In this document: positions 12,775 through 25,135 of the stretch, piece after piece
Position numbering within the stretch: the stretch's first letter is position 1
How the letters are laid out: each line of letters starts with the position of its first letter
Origin: Orthonyx spaldingii
Lineage: Eukaryota > Chordata > Aves > Passeriformes > Orthonychidae
Direction: 5' to 3'
Assembly: GCA_013397795.1 (NCBI GenBank)
Contig: VZTJ01002641.1
Span: 1 to 64,000 of the forward strand
Length of the DNA stretch: 64,000 bases
Translations under genes and position numbers: made by a program
Notes under the pieces: generated by a model
What the model was told of the DNA's origin: nothing
The model's input: only the letters and a program-made list of their open reading frames with translations
Database searches by the model: none

Positions 12775-15186
12775 TACCTAGGGAACCGGAGAAGGTAAAG
12801 CTCCCTCGAGATGTGGGGTAATGGTATCATCATTACCTCGTCCTAATGCTTTGTGGCAGGTACAGAAGAGCTCCATGTGACACACTGAAATTCTCAAGCA
12901 AACCACAGACTGTGACACAGGTGCCAAAATCCAGCACCCAATTTCTTTCACAATCTGAAAACGGACAGGTAAGGCTGCTGAGTGTCTGAAGCATTCCAGG
13001 ATTATCTAGTTATTATAAACTTTATATTATTCTTTCTATGTACTGAATTTTCTAGAAGTCTTTAGAAAGTCTATGCTTGATTGAAATGTTACCTTTCAGC
13101 ACGGGCATTGATGAATAGAATTAGTGGTGACAGCAGGGGGAATAGAGCAAGATGGCATTTTGGTTGGTTGACTCAGCTGTGTCAGTTTTGTACCTTTACA
13201 CCAACTGAGAGCTTATGAACTGCTGTACTGGGAAAATACTATTCTTTTAAACATGATCTGGAACTTAATAACTCAGCCAAATGGCTTTAAGTTGACTTGA
13301 TGTAACAACAGAAAGGGAGAAAATGGAATATATTAGAACCTTACTTTCTCCTAAGTTGCATGGTTGGGCATGTCAGAAGTAAAGCAATCAATCAGTGTTG
13401 GTAGTGTATTGATAACCAAATAACAGACCAGGATCATGCTTCTAGTTCAATATGTTGTGCATTGCCATTGCCCTTGGTTTTAGCCAGGTGTACCTTATAG
13501 ATCTTTCCCCTTGGGGATCTCCAATTATTCACCAAACCACTGTATGGAAATCTCACTTCCACTTACAGGATTTTTTTTCAAATGCTAAGTTAATATTATC
13601 TGCTTCCAGAAATCTCTTCTGCTATATTCTTTTCAGCAGCAATCTCTGTCTGCTGTCTTTCAGTAAAACCACTGCACTATGTCTCATCCTAGGCTGCATT
13701 TTTTTTATTTTAACCATGTTTGTATGATCTCTTCCATTCTGTTATGATAATGAGTAACTCTTTATGATTAAGTGATACTGGACGATTTCAGTAAGAAATT
13801 GAGTGACAGCTTATGCTATCAGCTCTTTTTTCATCATTGTTAGTGCTACAGCACTGACATGGACGCAGTATTTTTACTTCAGTTATCAAGTTTTGATAAA
13901 CAGGACGTAGGATTTCTTTCATTAGTACTTTTTGTTTAATTGCCCAGTAGTTTAAACAAATAATTTCCTGACAAATTCACATCAAGTGTCATTTTATGTT
14001 TCCTGACTGGCTTCCTCCTGTTAAAATAACTTCCCAGCTGCCTCACTTGCTCCCTGCATTTTGGGGCACAGAGTTTACCATGTACCCTTTTGTAGCTTTC
14101 AGCATTGTGCTACAGAAATTTCCTTTTCAGAGGTTGGGAGTCACCTACTACACAGACTTCTGGTGAGCAGGGGAAAGGAATTTTTGTGTCCTTTTTACTA
14201 TTGCAGAAATAGTTCTTCCATTTCTCCATAAGAACAACATCAAGATTTTCTTTTCCGGATAAATTAATTTAAATATAGGCTACATTGGTCAGTGAAATCA
14301 TTGGATTGACAAATGAGTCAACAGAGTTACACCACCAGATCCAAGCCTGAATCAGTTTTTTGAAGTCCTAGTAAGCAATGATCAAATCTATTACACCAGT
14401 GCTTCAGGTGCCTTTACTCTGATCTAACTCTAAACAGATAGGGTATAAATATATACCTATTTACAAGGTACACCTTCAAAGCACTGTGCAACATGAGGGA
14501 ATTTGCTTTTATTAAAAATTTTATTAAAGGAAATCATAATCTGGAATTCCCATTTGTGGAGTACAAAATTATGAGAAGTTTTATTTTGCTTGATTTCCTC
14601 CCATATATATAGATAATGAATTAGCTCTTTTTTGTGCAGACTGATTAACAGAGAGGTAATTATGAAATTTTACACTATATGATTGACCAAGGATCAATCT
14701 CCCAGCTGGACATTAAAGTAGAAGATTAGATTTTATCTTCTGCTGAGATCTGTGGAAGAGAGATGAAAAAGCAAATAAGAGCCTTAAATCTGGCTATATT
14801 GCTGCTTCATCTTGCATGACAAGCCTTTACTTCCAGAAGCACCTCAAATCCTGAAAATGACCAGTGGCAAATACAAATTATTTGAAAAACTGTAAAATCC
14901 CAAAAGAAGCATATTTACCTTACCTATTGCCAGCTATTGTATGATATATGCTTCAAAGAACAATAAATCTTACATTCAGTGTTTTCAGTGGAAGCGGGAG
15001 GGGTTGTATTGCTTAAATAATTGTTCTCAATATTTAGGCCTCTGGCTTTTTGACTCCTGCTAGAAATTTACTGCCAATGAACTCAGTGGCCAAAAAGCTT
15101 GACAAGTTTATGATACTTGTATAGGAAAAAACAGATTTTGTGGTTTGTTTCCAGACAGTGTTGGAAAGAATACTCAGCCTTGTAAA
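12775..15186. other. Intergenic, nothing recognised
   Basis: AT-rich sequence with short chance frames only (for example 91 codons at 13452-13727, hydrophobic but without start context, motif or splice support). Confidence 0.45.
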
Positions 15187-15772
15187 ATATGGGTATACTG
15201 GGATGAGTCAACGTCCTTCACTGCAGCCCATACAGTGCTTGCTTCAAAATTGTGGCTAAAACGGTGTTGATAAGATAGCAGTGTTTTGGCCACAGCTGAA
15301 CAAAACTTGCACAGTGTCAAGGGTTTCTCTTTCGAGCTCTGACTCCCCAGAGAATAAACTCAGGGTGGGCGGGGCATTAGGAGGCCATGTAGCCAGGACA
15401 ATTCTCTAAATAACCAACTCTCTAAATATTCTACCCCATAGGGCATTCTTCTTTCCAATAAAGGCTCAGAGAAAGGATATGAGATATGACAGAGGATATG
15501 ACATTTGCCTTCTCAAGCAGCTGTTAGACATGCTGAGGCCCTGGTTCCCAGGAAGCATTTGGACATCTGCCCGTCAATGGTAGGTAGCGAATGAATTCCT
15601 GTTTTTGCTTTGCTTGCCTGCACAGACTTTGCTTCCCCTATGAAAGTGTCACTGTCTTGATGCCAGAGTGGTTTTGGCTGCTTTCCATTTCCTCCACATC
15701 TCACAGGGAAGCACAGCAAGTGAGCAGCCATGTGGATTTTTGGCTGTTGGCCAGGATCAAACCACTCCCACA
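15187..15772 (+). mobile_element. Degenerate LTR of a common avian (ERVL-like) family
   Basis: The left part (CTGGGATGAGTCAAC, then TTCACTGCAG, AAAACGGTGTTGATAA, GTGTTTTGG, CAGTGTCAAGG) and right part (TGAATTCCTGTTTTTGCTTTG, then GTGAGCAGCCATGTGG and a purine-poor end in CCCACA) follow the order of the LTRs at 23539-24149 and 52740-53133. The copy is old and lacks the promoter and polyadenylation segment found in fuller copies. No internal viral sequence adjoins it, so it is a solo LTR. The ERVL class is from memory of the avian repeat family and needs a library search. Confidence 0.65.
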
Positions 15773-18656
15773 GCCAGCTACCCAACAACAAGAAAACCAT
15801 AGACTTTTGGGGCATGTACCCCTAATACAGCTCTTCTAACATAACAAATATAATTGAGGAAGAGAAAATCAATAGCCTTTTAATTGTCTCTTTTGAAATA
15901 TTTATTACTTCTCCTCCTATCGAAAATGGCAAAGTACAAAGTGATATGGGTGAAGAATCACACACTACTAAAAACATTGGCGCCTTATTAAGGAATATAA
16001 ATGGTTTATAGATGGTATTTTTCACTGGGAAAAATCAAAAAATCGGCAAACTACCTTAGATCTCTTGATCTAAAGAACCTTTTAGTCCTAAGCAGTGACA
16101 AACACAATCTTGAAAAAAAGAAATCTGTATTATGCAATTTTGCTATAATTATTGCAGCATTATTGCTGAAGTAAGGGAACAATCAAAAATTCAGCATGTT
16201 TCTGCTGCCCTTAGCATATCACCAGAAAGGGTATGAGAGTATGGTAGGCACACAGTGATATGCTTCAGGGATATCTGCCATGATTTGACCCATCCTTGGA
16301 TTAGACCGTCCTTGAGACAAAGGCTCTAATCAGTACTTAATATTGGCAGACTTTTCATTTGTGATTTTACATAATTACTTTTTAAGCTTGTCTAAGCTTT
16401 GATGTTCATAATATGCTGCACCAATTAGCTCTCAGTTTAATGACATCTCGTGGGAAAACTATAACCTAACAATCTGTACATAAACTAGCTATTGTTTTGC
16501 TTTTATCAACTTCTGTTATCTGCCACTGACTCTTGCTTTAAATGTTTTTTTTTTTTTCTACAACTCTGAGAGCTCATTTTCAGATTCATAGTTAACTATC
16601 AGCGGTCTATCAGCACACTATGCACCCTTCTTGCTTTTATTACTGTGTTGAACATTGTGAATCTTGGTGTTGATCCCTGCACATTATTCGTGTTTTTCTG
16701 TTTCTTGTTAAACCACATTTTGCACATTTTTCTTACCAGCAATGCCAGAAAGCCAATAGAAACATAAATCTCTTCCAAAGGTAGGAAGGTCTGAAGGGCT
16801 ATAGTAAACAATATCCAGAATATTCATTAGTTCATACATTTGCACTGTCAAAGGCTTGGTAGAAGCAAAAATCACCTGAACTGCTTATAAGTATTGTATC
16901 TTATTTCCTGATGATGACATCTCAGAGCATAGAGACACCTGCAGATCCTTCTGTCTAGCCTGATGGAACAAACTGATCAGGCAGCTCATTTTCCCAAGTT
17001 AACGGATATGACAGAAATGCTTTTATTTACTTCTCCAAAAGCAGGCTGTGTCATGTTGCATTGTTTTCTAGGTAGTGTCTATACATACATGGATGGAAAA
17101 AGCCCAGTAAGAACGTTTACACACACTCATTGTATGGGTTAACAGGGTTAAAACCAGAAGATCTGGTGAGGAAGAAGGAATGGTTTTGCTCAAAGTGACC
17201 TTACAGCTGGGAATGCCAAAACTGCCAGTATGGGAAAACTCCCATTTCCTATGCCTACTGTTGCTCAACCTTTGAGAAGCAGAAAGCACATGGAGTCAAG
17301 ACACTCACAGACACATGTAAAGCCTTTTGTTATATGGGGGAAGGCAGTGGGAATCCACCACTGTCCACTAGGATGAGCTGAGCCAGATGGAGCACGTGTC
17401 CCTGCCTGTGTCCCTGGTGCCTGGCCTTGTTAGCAAGGTAACGAAATAAATCTACTCCCTGCTTTTTGTCTGTGTTTTAATGGTTGCCCTTGAGTATTTG
17501 TACGTGTTGATTCACACACTCAACTTTTCTGAATCAGTGGTTTTATCTCCTGGGATTTGAATTTTTTACTGCTTGTTTCCTTCATTTCTGTGTCATAAAA
17601 AGTCTGAAGTCACAGAGATTTATGTGAACTCTGAGCAGAACCACTGCACCTGAACTTACCAAGTCCTGATGGAACAATTCCATGCAACGGCTGAGCTATG
17701 TGGCAAATTGAGATCAGCTCATCAAGAGAAATACATCACTATAAAAAAAAATCCTAATTCCCAAGTTTCAAAGGGTAACTGCATGACTTCTTTTTTTGTA
17801 TGACAGTCTTAGAGGGAACTGTAAGTAATAGAGGTCAATGTATTTTAAAACGTCAGATGTGATTACCAGCTCTTTACCCACAGAAACAGAACTAAAGTGA
17901 GTAAACAACAGTTGTTATGCAATATGGAAAGGCTATTGCTATTTTACTTGCACTGTGAAGATGCTTTCTTTCCAATCTATGGTATGTGTTTGAGTTGTCA
18001 AGTTGTTTGGGGCTTTTAAACAAAATACCGTTCTACGTGTTTTCCTTTATGCTTTTTGGAAGTATTCATGCATTTAGAAGATTCATGACCCTTAACAGCA
18101 AAGGATATAAATTCTTATGTCTCTCTTTCGGAAGAACTTCCAAGCTTTCTATCCCTGTGCTATTATTCTCTTATTTTCTACATACTGCCTTTTAAATGGC
18201 AGTTTTAGAAGACAATAGAGAAGTATTTGCTATTACACATGGATTCACTTTTATTCTATTGCAGTAACTTGTCCATCAAGTGGTCTATTGAAATGCCCTT
18301 AGGTGTTCCTTCAACTGGTAACTGCAAGTAAAAAAAAGTGTATCCTTCAATTTCCAAGTCAAGTGCAGAGATTTGTCTTCATGGGACGACAAACACCATG
18401 TAAATGTGCTTGAATATCTTGTGCCTTATAAAAAAAATCAAGACTGATACAGGCTACCCTGCTTAATCCAGACTCTATCTAGGGTGCTATTTTCTACTGG
18501 AAGATAATCTTCAGCACCACCTCCCATTAATAGTGAAACACTGGGTACAAGTTCCTAACTTGTATGTTCAAGTTACAGAAGATAAATCTAAGCCAGATGC
18601 AGTATGTGCATTTAAAAAGGAATTAGAGTTTACTTTATCTTTGGGAATTTCCATCT
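15773..18656. other. Intergenic, nothing recognised
   Basis: AT-rich sequence with chance frames of up to about 73 codons and no recognisable repeat end or exon. Confidence 0.4.
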
Positions 18657-18784
18657 AAAAGGTTATAGACCCAAGACAGTTTGGTAATCAAGAAAATGGC
18701 CAGTCTGGGTCTAAAGTTCTTAAAGGTTATAGATCTAAGACAGTTTGGTAGTCAAGAAAATGGCCAGTCTGGGTCTAAAGTTCT
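18657..18784. repeat. Near-perfect 64-bp tandem duplication
   Basis: Two adjacent 64-bp copies (18657-18720 and 18721-18784) differ at only a few bases (GACCCAAG versus GATCTAAG, AATC versus AGTC). Both end CTGGGTCTAAAGTTCT. A run of A follows shortly after (about 18799-18815). The high identity indicates a recent duplication or an ongoing variable-copy locus. Confidence 0.97.
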
Positions 18785-18864
18785 GGGAGTAGGGAGAAAA
18801 AAAAAAAAAAAAATTAAAAAAAGAAGGAGTTTGATTTTCTAAGACACCAGGCATAAGATCACAA

Positions 18865-21800
18865 TCACTTTATGGTTAAATTTATTGAATTTTTTTCTAA
18901 GTACACATAACAATTCACACTACTCATAACTACTATCCTCATTATCTGATATACATCAAACAAACAGAGGGTATTTCCATTTGCTTAAGCAAGACAAGGA
19001 AACAGTTGAGTGAGCACAGAATATAAAATCAGAATGTAAAATAAGGCAAGCTTGAAAAAAGCATTAGGCTTAGTAGTCTTTCACTAGAAAAACAGATTTT
19101 GCTGTCAATTTCAGAGGGAAACTTTTAACAAACATATTGCAAAAATTTTAATGTCAATCTGAAAACAATTCAGCAAGTCACTTGATAAAAATATTACCAT
19201 AAGTAATAAAAAAAACCCCAAAAATCTTTGGTTAAATGTAAAGCTGAGTGCAAAAACAAAGCAGATGAAGTTTCTGTAAGGAAGTAATTTTGGATATGAT
19301 AAAACAAACACTACACAACTACAAAAATAAACTCAACTGCCAACAGTAAATTTTGAAAAATCAAGACTTTTAGCCAGAAGCTGTAAAGTTTGGAACTTGG
19401 TTTATTTTTTCACAAAGAACTATATATGCGCATTCTAGCATCATGAAGTAACAAGACTGTGAAACTGTTAAACTAGCACAGTATTTCCAAAGCATGTAAC
19501 TTCTAGTTCTCTTATGAGCCATCTCATTTGGCTTTGTGCTTTCATCTCTCCAAGTGGTCAGCAATGGCAGATTGTTTTCAGCTGCTGTACAGAACTTCCT
19601 ACATATTCTGAATGGTACAACTGAAAACATGTTTTCTCCTACAGATTCAAGTTCAGTCTTCCCTGTACACATCTAATTGCAAGTCATTGCAGCTTCTGCT
19701 GTCTGTCCCTCAGAACCTCAACAGAATACCAATATGCAGCTCCTTCCTATGTCCCCACACCATTCTCAACTGGCTGCTTCCTCACTATCTGCACCTTCCT
19801 ATTTTGGGGGCGCTTCCAGCTAGAACTGAATCATCATGTGGCTAATTGTGGTGAGACCACATGTGCTGGGTAGCTCAACACTTAGGGCACCACTCCTCTC
19901 AAAACCCTCCCCACACTTAAGGTACCAGTTCCTTTTCCACTTTCATTGCTCAGCAGTCACCATTCAAAAGTTCTAAGGCACAATCTAAAGGCAGAATATA
20001 ACCTCACTTTCTCTGTCTGAAAAAGAGTTAGAGGCACATGGATGCTGATTCTCATAGCAATGTCAGTACTGATGAGTCTTCCCTCTCTTCCCCAGGACTG
20101 TGTGTGTTGAAGGACCTAATCAATTGTGTTGAACCACAGCAGGGTAATGCTTAGATCTCCATACTAAAGAAATATTAGTACAGTTCTATTTGAACCCCCA
20201 GTTTGGAAGCTCTTCTAATATTTGTCCATTTTCACTAGGAATTTGATCTCACAGCTGCTTGGAGCTCCTATGGCCAGGAAGAATTTGCAGTGAAGCAGCT
20301 TCAAGCATTAGGAAACAGCCCTTCAGGATTCTTCTGCAGATATCAACTTTTTCCTTTAAAAAATTGGTAAGGCTTTTGCTGGTCTAAAACCCACTAAAAT
20401 ATCCCCTCTTGCAAGAAAAGGTTTTGATATTGGAAGACAAGACCTGCCAAACAGTTGTAGTTGTTAAGACTCAGTCTACCCATGTAAATCAATTATTACA
20501 GATGGGTTGTTATTAAAACTAATTTTGTGGATCCTTACACTTAGCTCCAACTGCTGTTTGAAGGAAATTTCAGAACTGTATTGGATCTTATTTGGCATCT
20601 CCTAGCTTGAATAAATTTAAAAAAAAAAAAAATATCACTCTCTTGAGTTTTGGGGTTTTTTTTAAAGTTACCACGTTTTTGTTCCATTCACTGCTAAGAT
20701 CATAAAGCAACTGCACTGGGAATGTTTTGAACATACACAACACATACTTCTGAAAAGGTAAATTTCAATATTTCCAGAACTCCTTGTGGTACCTGGACCA
20801 AGGAAAGTAGGGTTTAGCCTCTGAAGTTGATCATTAATTAAGCAAATTAGTTAGTATTTACCATTTAGTATTATTTGTTATTCCCCTCTGTAAAGCAGCC
20901 CAAAATGGTTTAAACCTAGGAGAATATGGATAGAATAAAACCACTTACAATGATGATAAACTACTCACCAACCTAAAAATAAACACCAAACCCTTGTAGA
21001 CAAAGCAAGCAGAACATGCTAGAGGTAGGTCAAGGCAAGCTACAGTTTCAGCAGCCAATCTGACCAAGCTAGTAAGAGTCCTGATAGATCTAAGTAAAAT
21101 GTGTTGCTTCTAAAATCCATGCTTAATCCAGGTTTTCCCCGTTAATGCCAAAAAACTATCTATTTGTATGACTTGCCTGTGTTAGCCAAGACTTTATAGC
21201 CAACTGCAAGATCAGGTAGAAATGCTAAGTGAAGGCAGAAAGATGTTACCATTTCTCATTAAGTGGTGGGCTTTTTTCCAGATGTTATCTAGCCTCGTTT
21301 CCATTGCAAAATATATTAATGCTGCTTTATTCAGAATCTAATCCTTAGATCTCTAAATAAGACTTTCTTACTATTTCACTGCTTACAAGAATTACTATAA
21401 ACTCTAGAATGTGCCAAACAATCCAAGAAGTAAACCTTTTAAAACTGCCAACATTTACTTGCTACAAGAACACTGTTGTATCAATGAGAAATTAATATCA
21501 AAAACCGTACATGCATTCTGGTTTTAATAGTGCATAGAAATGCCAAGGCAAAATACAATAAATACAGTATCTAAGTAAGGGAAATCTTTATCAGTGTTCA
21601 CTCCTTACAGCCAATCACCTAATGCTTATAGACTTCTCATTGTGTCTTATTTGGACCTTTACTTTTTCTTCAAACTGGAAAATGAATTACAAAAAATAAA
21701 AAAAGCATACATCAGACTGGATTTTGTCTCCCATCTCTAATAAAACAGCCAAGGCTATGATTTCTGATGTTTTTCAAATCCATTTAGAACAATAAAATAC

Positions 21801-22906
21801 AAAAAATAAAGAAAGAATTAAATCTATTTTATCTATTTGGGTTTTTCTACATTCCTTTATGTTCAAAGAAAAATGAGTAGTACAAAGAAGTTCTGTTTAG
21901 ATGGGTTTTTTCCTTTCACTTTCTTACAGAGTCTGCAAATGCTGCCTTTTTCCTTACATTTACATGAAGAAGACATTTTTCTGAAGATTTTACTTCTTCC
22001 TCTCAAAATTGAAGTTTTAATTATTTCAAACAAAGGCAACTAATGCAACCGTCTTCCTACTAGTGGAACATTTTTCAATTGCTGAATGCATAATGTATCT
22101 AAAGGGTATTATGGCAATTCACTCTTCTAAAGTAGTACTGTGTAAGTCTTTCACAGCAGTGTTACAATTTTTGTGTAAGAGAAGTAGTGGTATTCATGTT
22201 GCTTTATCCTACTATCCTGAAAACTTTAGCTGCTCAATACCCACTCTGTGCTTTGCAAGGAGTTACTTCTTTAACATACTCTGAAATACCTGAGCCACAA
22301 CATATTTAAGTGTTTAGCCTACTAAGGACTACAATAGAGTAGAATTCAAAATAAAGTTAGTAAAAGTTAGAATGAAGACATTCTACTACTCAGAGTAAAC
22401 CATAACTCTCTTAATGCTTCATTTAAGTCCTGATAAAGATTCCCCTTTCATCATTTCTTTGGTAAAAACGTCTGCACCACGTTTGCTTCATCAGCTTGTA
22501 AAAGGCATTTTCTTTGGTCAAAATACTTTTTTGATCTTAATGTCCAGTTTTATAACACTTAGATAATATGCTCACTCTATATTAACCATTTATTCACTGA
22601 ATGCAACACTAGTTCCAGTTTAGGAGATAAAAATCAAACAGACCAATCATAAACCAACAGTAAGCCTAATCACATAAAAAAACCCCACCTACTAGTAGTA
22701 AAAGGACAAACAATATTACAGATAAAGGTGTTAAATGCATTGTATCATATCTGTATAAAATGAATAATTTCAGAGCTATTTTAAAAGCATCTTCCTTCTC
22801 AAACATAGAGGACTTTACTTCAAAACATAGTGAAAGTTTAAAATGCATAGCTATATACTTCTTCTGTAGCTTTGTGATGATTTCCACTTCTGTTGGCTTA
22901 AATCTC
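18865..22906 (-). other. EMB: Putative EMB exon 10 (3' untranslated)
   Basis: An acceptor with a T-rich tract and TTTATTGCAG|GAG lies at 22907-22908 on the minus strand. The preceding coding exon has a strong donor (AAAG|GTAAGTAAG) at 25060-25061, so an additional downstream exon is required, and this is the best acceptor that I saw. Because the stop codon lies in exon 9, this exon would be entirely untranslated. Its 3' limit is uncertain; the interval given runs to the signal near 18.88 kb. Little repeat is seen between 18.9 and 22.9 kb, which fits a UTR but does not prove it. Short open frames inside it have no recognisable motifs. Confidence 0.45.
18881..18886 (-). terminator. EMB: Candidate EMB polyadenylation signal AATAAA
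   Basis: TTTATT on the plus strand reads AATAAA on the minus strand. On the transcript strand it is followed within about 30 nt by a GT-rich stretch (GTGATTGTGATC, GCCTGGTGTC), as expected downstream of a cleavage site. Other AATAAA candidates in the putative last exon are at 19401-19406 and 21326-21331; either could be the main or an alternative end. Confidence 0.4.
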
Positions 22907-23045
22907 CTGCAATAAAAAAGAATAAACACATTTCATTATAACATGAATTCTGCTATTTTGCTGCTTAGTGTTTTCCCGAATTTGTTTGAAAATAAACTTC
23001 ATTCTAACCAGCACATCCATTTTTATAATGGTCCAATTTGGAAAT

Positions 23046-23385
23046 CAAATCATAAAATTGTTTAGGTTAGAAAAGACCTCTAAGACCATCAAGTCCAACT
23101 GATAACTCAGCACCACCACATTTAGCAGTACACCGTAACCCTAAGTGCCCCATCCACACACCTGCTGAGAATACCCAAGGCTGACAATTCCATCACTCCC
23201 CTGGGCAGCCTGTTCTGATGCCTCATCACCCTGTCAGTGAAGAAAGTTTTCCTAACATCCAATCTAAACCTCCTCGACACAACTTGAGGCCATTTCCTCC
23301 TGTTCCATCACATATTACTTGGAAAAGAGGCTGATCCCCACTTTGCTACAACCTATTTTCAGGGAGTTATAGAGAGCAACCGGCA
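23046..23385 (-). mobile_element. CR1 LINE 3'-end fragment in the last EMB intron
   Basis: On the plus strand the sequence runs AATCATAAAATTGTTTAGG, then GACCATCAAGTCCAACTG, CCTGGGCAGCCTGTTC, TCAGTGAAGAAAGTTTTCC and TCCAATCTAAACC. This is the reverse complement of the 3' part of CR1, so the element lies on the minus strand with its 3' terminus near 23046. It sits in the intron between exon 9 and the untranslated exon, in the same orientation as EMB. Confidence 0.9.
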
Positions 23386-23538
23386 TTTATCATGCTACGA
23401 CGTTAAAACTTTTGACACTGTATATGAAGACAAAGCAGGTGATTCTCAGAGAAAAAACCTTATTTATTGACTGAGTGCTATGTGTCAACAGAGCTTCATA
23501 AGAATGGAACCTCTGATACAATATGAGATAAATCCTTA

Positions 23539-24149
23539 TGTGCTGGCTTTGACTGGAATAAAGTTAATTTCCTTTCACAGCAGCTGGTATAGGGCTAGGT
23601 TTGAATTTGTGCTAGAAACAGTGTTGATAGCACAGGAATGTTTTAGGTGTTGCTGATCTGTGCTTACAGAGTCACAAGGCCTTTTCCCTTCCTCACCAGC
23701 AAGGAGGCTGAGGGGGATACAAGGAGTTGCGAGGTGACAAGGTGACAGCCAGAGCACCTGCCCCCAACTGATGACAGAGATACTCCATCCAACAGGGCAT
23801 CATGCCCAGCATATTAAGCTGCAGGACGAAGGAGAAACGGGGAGGGGATACACATTCAGAGTCATAGCATTTGTCTTCCTGATTAATCCAAGCAGCTATT
23901 ACACGTTGGAGCACAATGAAGACCTTCTTTCCTGGAGACAGCTTAACACCTGCCTACCCATGAGAAATAGTGAATGAATCCTTTTCTTTTATTTCTGTGT
24001 TCAGCTGTTGCTTTCTTCTGTTAAGCTGTATGTCAGCCCCTGAGCTCACCCGTTTTTACTTATGTCATTCTCTCCGCCATTCCACCAGAGAAAGCAAAAG
24101 TCAGTGGCTGCATGGGGCTGAACTGTCAGCTGGGGTTAAACCTAAGACA
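23539..24149 (+). mobile_element. Solo LTR of a common avian (ERVL-like) family
   Basis: It begins TGTGCTGGCTTTGACTGG and ends GGGGTTAAACCTAAGACA, so TG...CA ends are kept. Internal landmarks are GAAACAGTGTTGATAGCACA, CAGCATATTAAGCTG in the promoter region and TGAATGAATCCTTTTC in the 3' part. No internal viral genes flank it, so it is a solo LTR left by recombination. It is antisense to EMB within the last intron. A target duplication was not clear. Several frames of up to 110 codons inside it are incidental. Confidence 0.75.
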
Positions 24150-25077
24150 AACAGAGACGATATAATCTTGGACAGTGTTTGTTCTGGATCATTTTTGAAG
24201 CTGTTGCTCTCTTTATGTGAGCTCTACCCAACACATCTCCTTCTGTTCTTTAAAACAAAGGGTAAGGCAACAACCTTTACTCAGGTAGATGGCATGTTGT
24301 GAGGATGAACCAGCAGTGACATGAATGCAAAGTCATTCACACCTCTCATCTACGGATCAGAGGTTGAGGTGCCAGATGCAGAAGACTGGAGTGTGTAGGA
24401 TTGGTCCTCAACTGACAGACCATCCTCTGACAAGCATTTCCAGATGGCATAAGCAGAAACAGCCTATAATGAGACTGTAGAGGGTAGGGAATCAGGAAGT
24501 TCATTATATAGCTTTCATGGGGCTGCACACCCTCAGCTTTCTTATTCTAGAACTAGTCCTTTTAATCACTCTCTATTAAAAGCCCAGTCTTCTTTCCCAC
24601 ACTCCTCTAATCCCTTGCTTCATCCCTCCAGTACTGTCATATTCCCCACTTGCTGTATTACTGAGGATCCTTCCTCCATAAACTCACCTGACACCCAAAA
24701 TACAGCTGGAAAGAGTGTGATTTTGAACACAGCAGCACTTCTTATACATCTCAGCACCTACCCTGGCATCCACTGGATTCTTTCACAATTAGGAGTCAAG
24801 CAGGTTAACCTGAGTCCCATTTTAAAGACTGCATGGGTTAACAGAACCAGTAAATCTCAATGACAATGACAACAGAATTAAAATTAAGTGGACTTGATTT
24901 CCTGTTTGACTGTATCTCACTTTGACTAAACAATGGTTTAATTACTGACATTGCTCCCACGTTAAAAAAAACATTGAGATGGCACAGTAGACTTCTTTGG
25001 CCTAGTATTAGGCTGCTCAAGAGAAAGGTAAACTCTGGTCTCTGTTTCATCTCTTACTTACCTTTCAAGGAACCAGA

Positions 25078-25135
25078 TCAAATTCTTCTCTGCCTAGAAC
25101 TATTGTGTTCTCCATCAACCTCTTCTTCTGATTTA
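25078..25135 (-). CDS. EMB: EMB exon 9: tail end and stop codon
   Basis: Acceptor TTCTTATAG|TAAATC; the coding part ends at TGA (25078-25080). Encodes residues 314-332, LKSEEEVDGEHNSSRQRRI, matching the acidic-then-basic character of the mammalian tail but stopping a few residues earlier. The exon itself continues to 25062, where a consensus donor AAAG|GTAAGTAAG follows, so the stop is 16 nt from the next junction and would not trigger nonsense-mediated decay. Confidence 0.88.

Noticed and set aside
23970..24302. 110-codon plus-strand frame
   Set aside because: Mostly inside a solo LTR and continuing into intron sequence; no protein motif.
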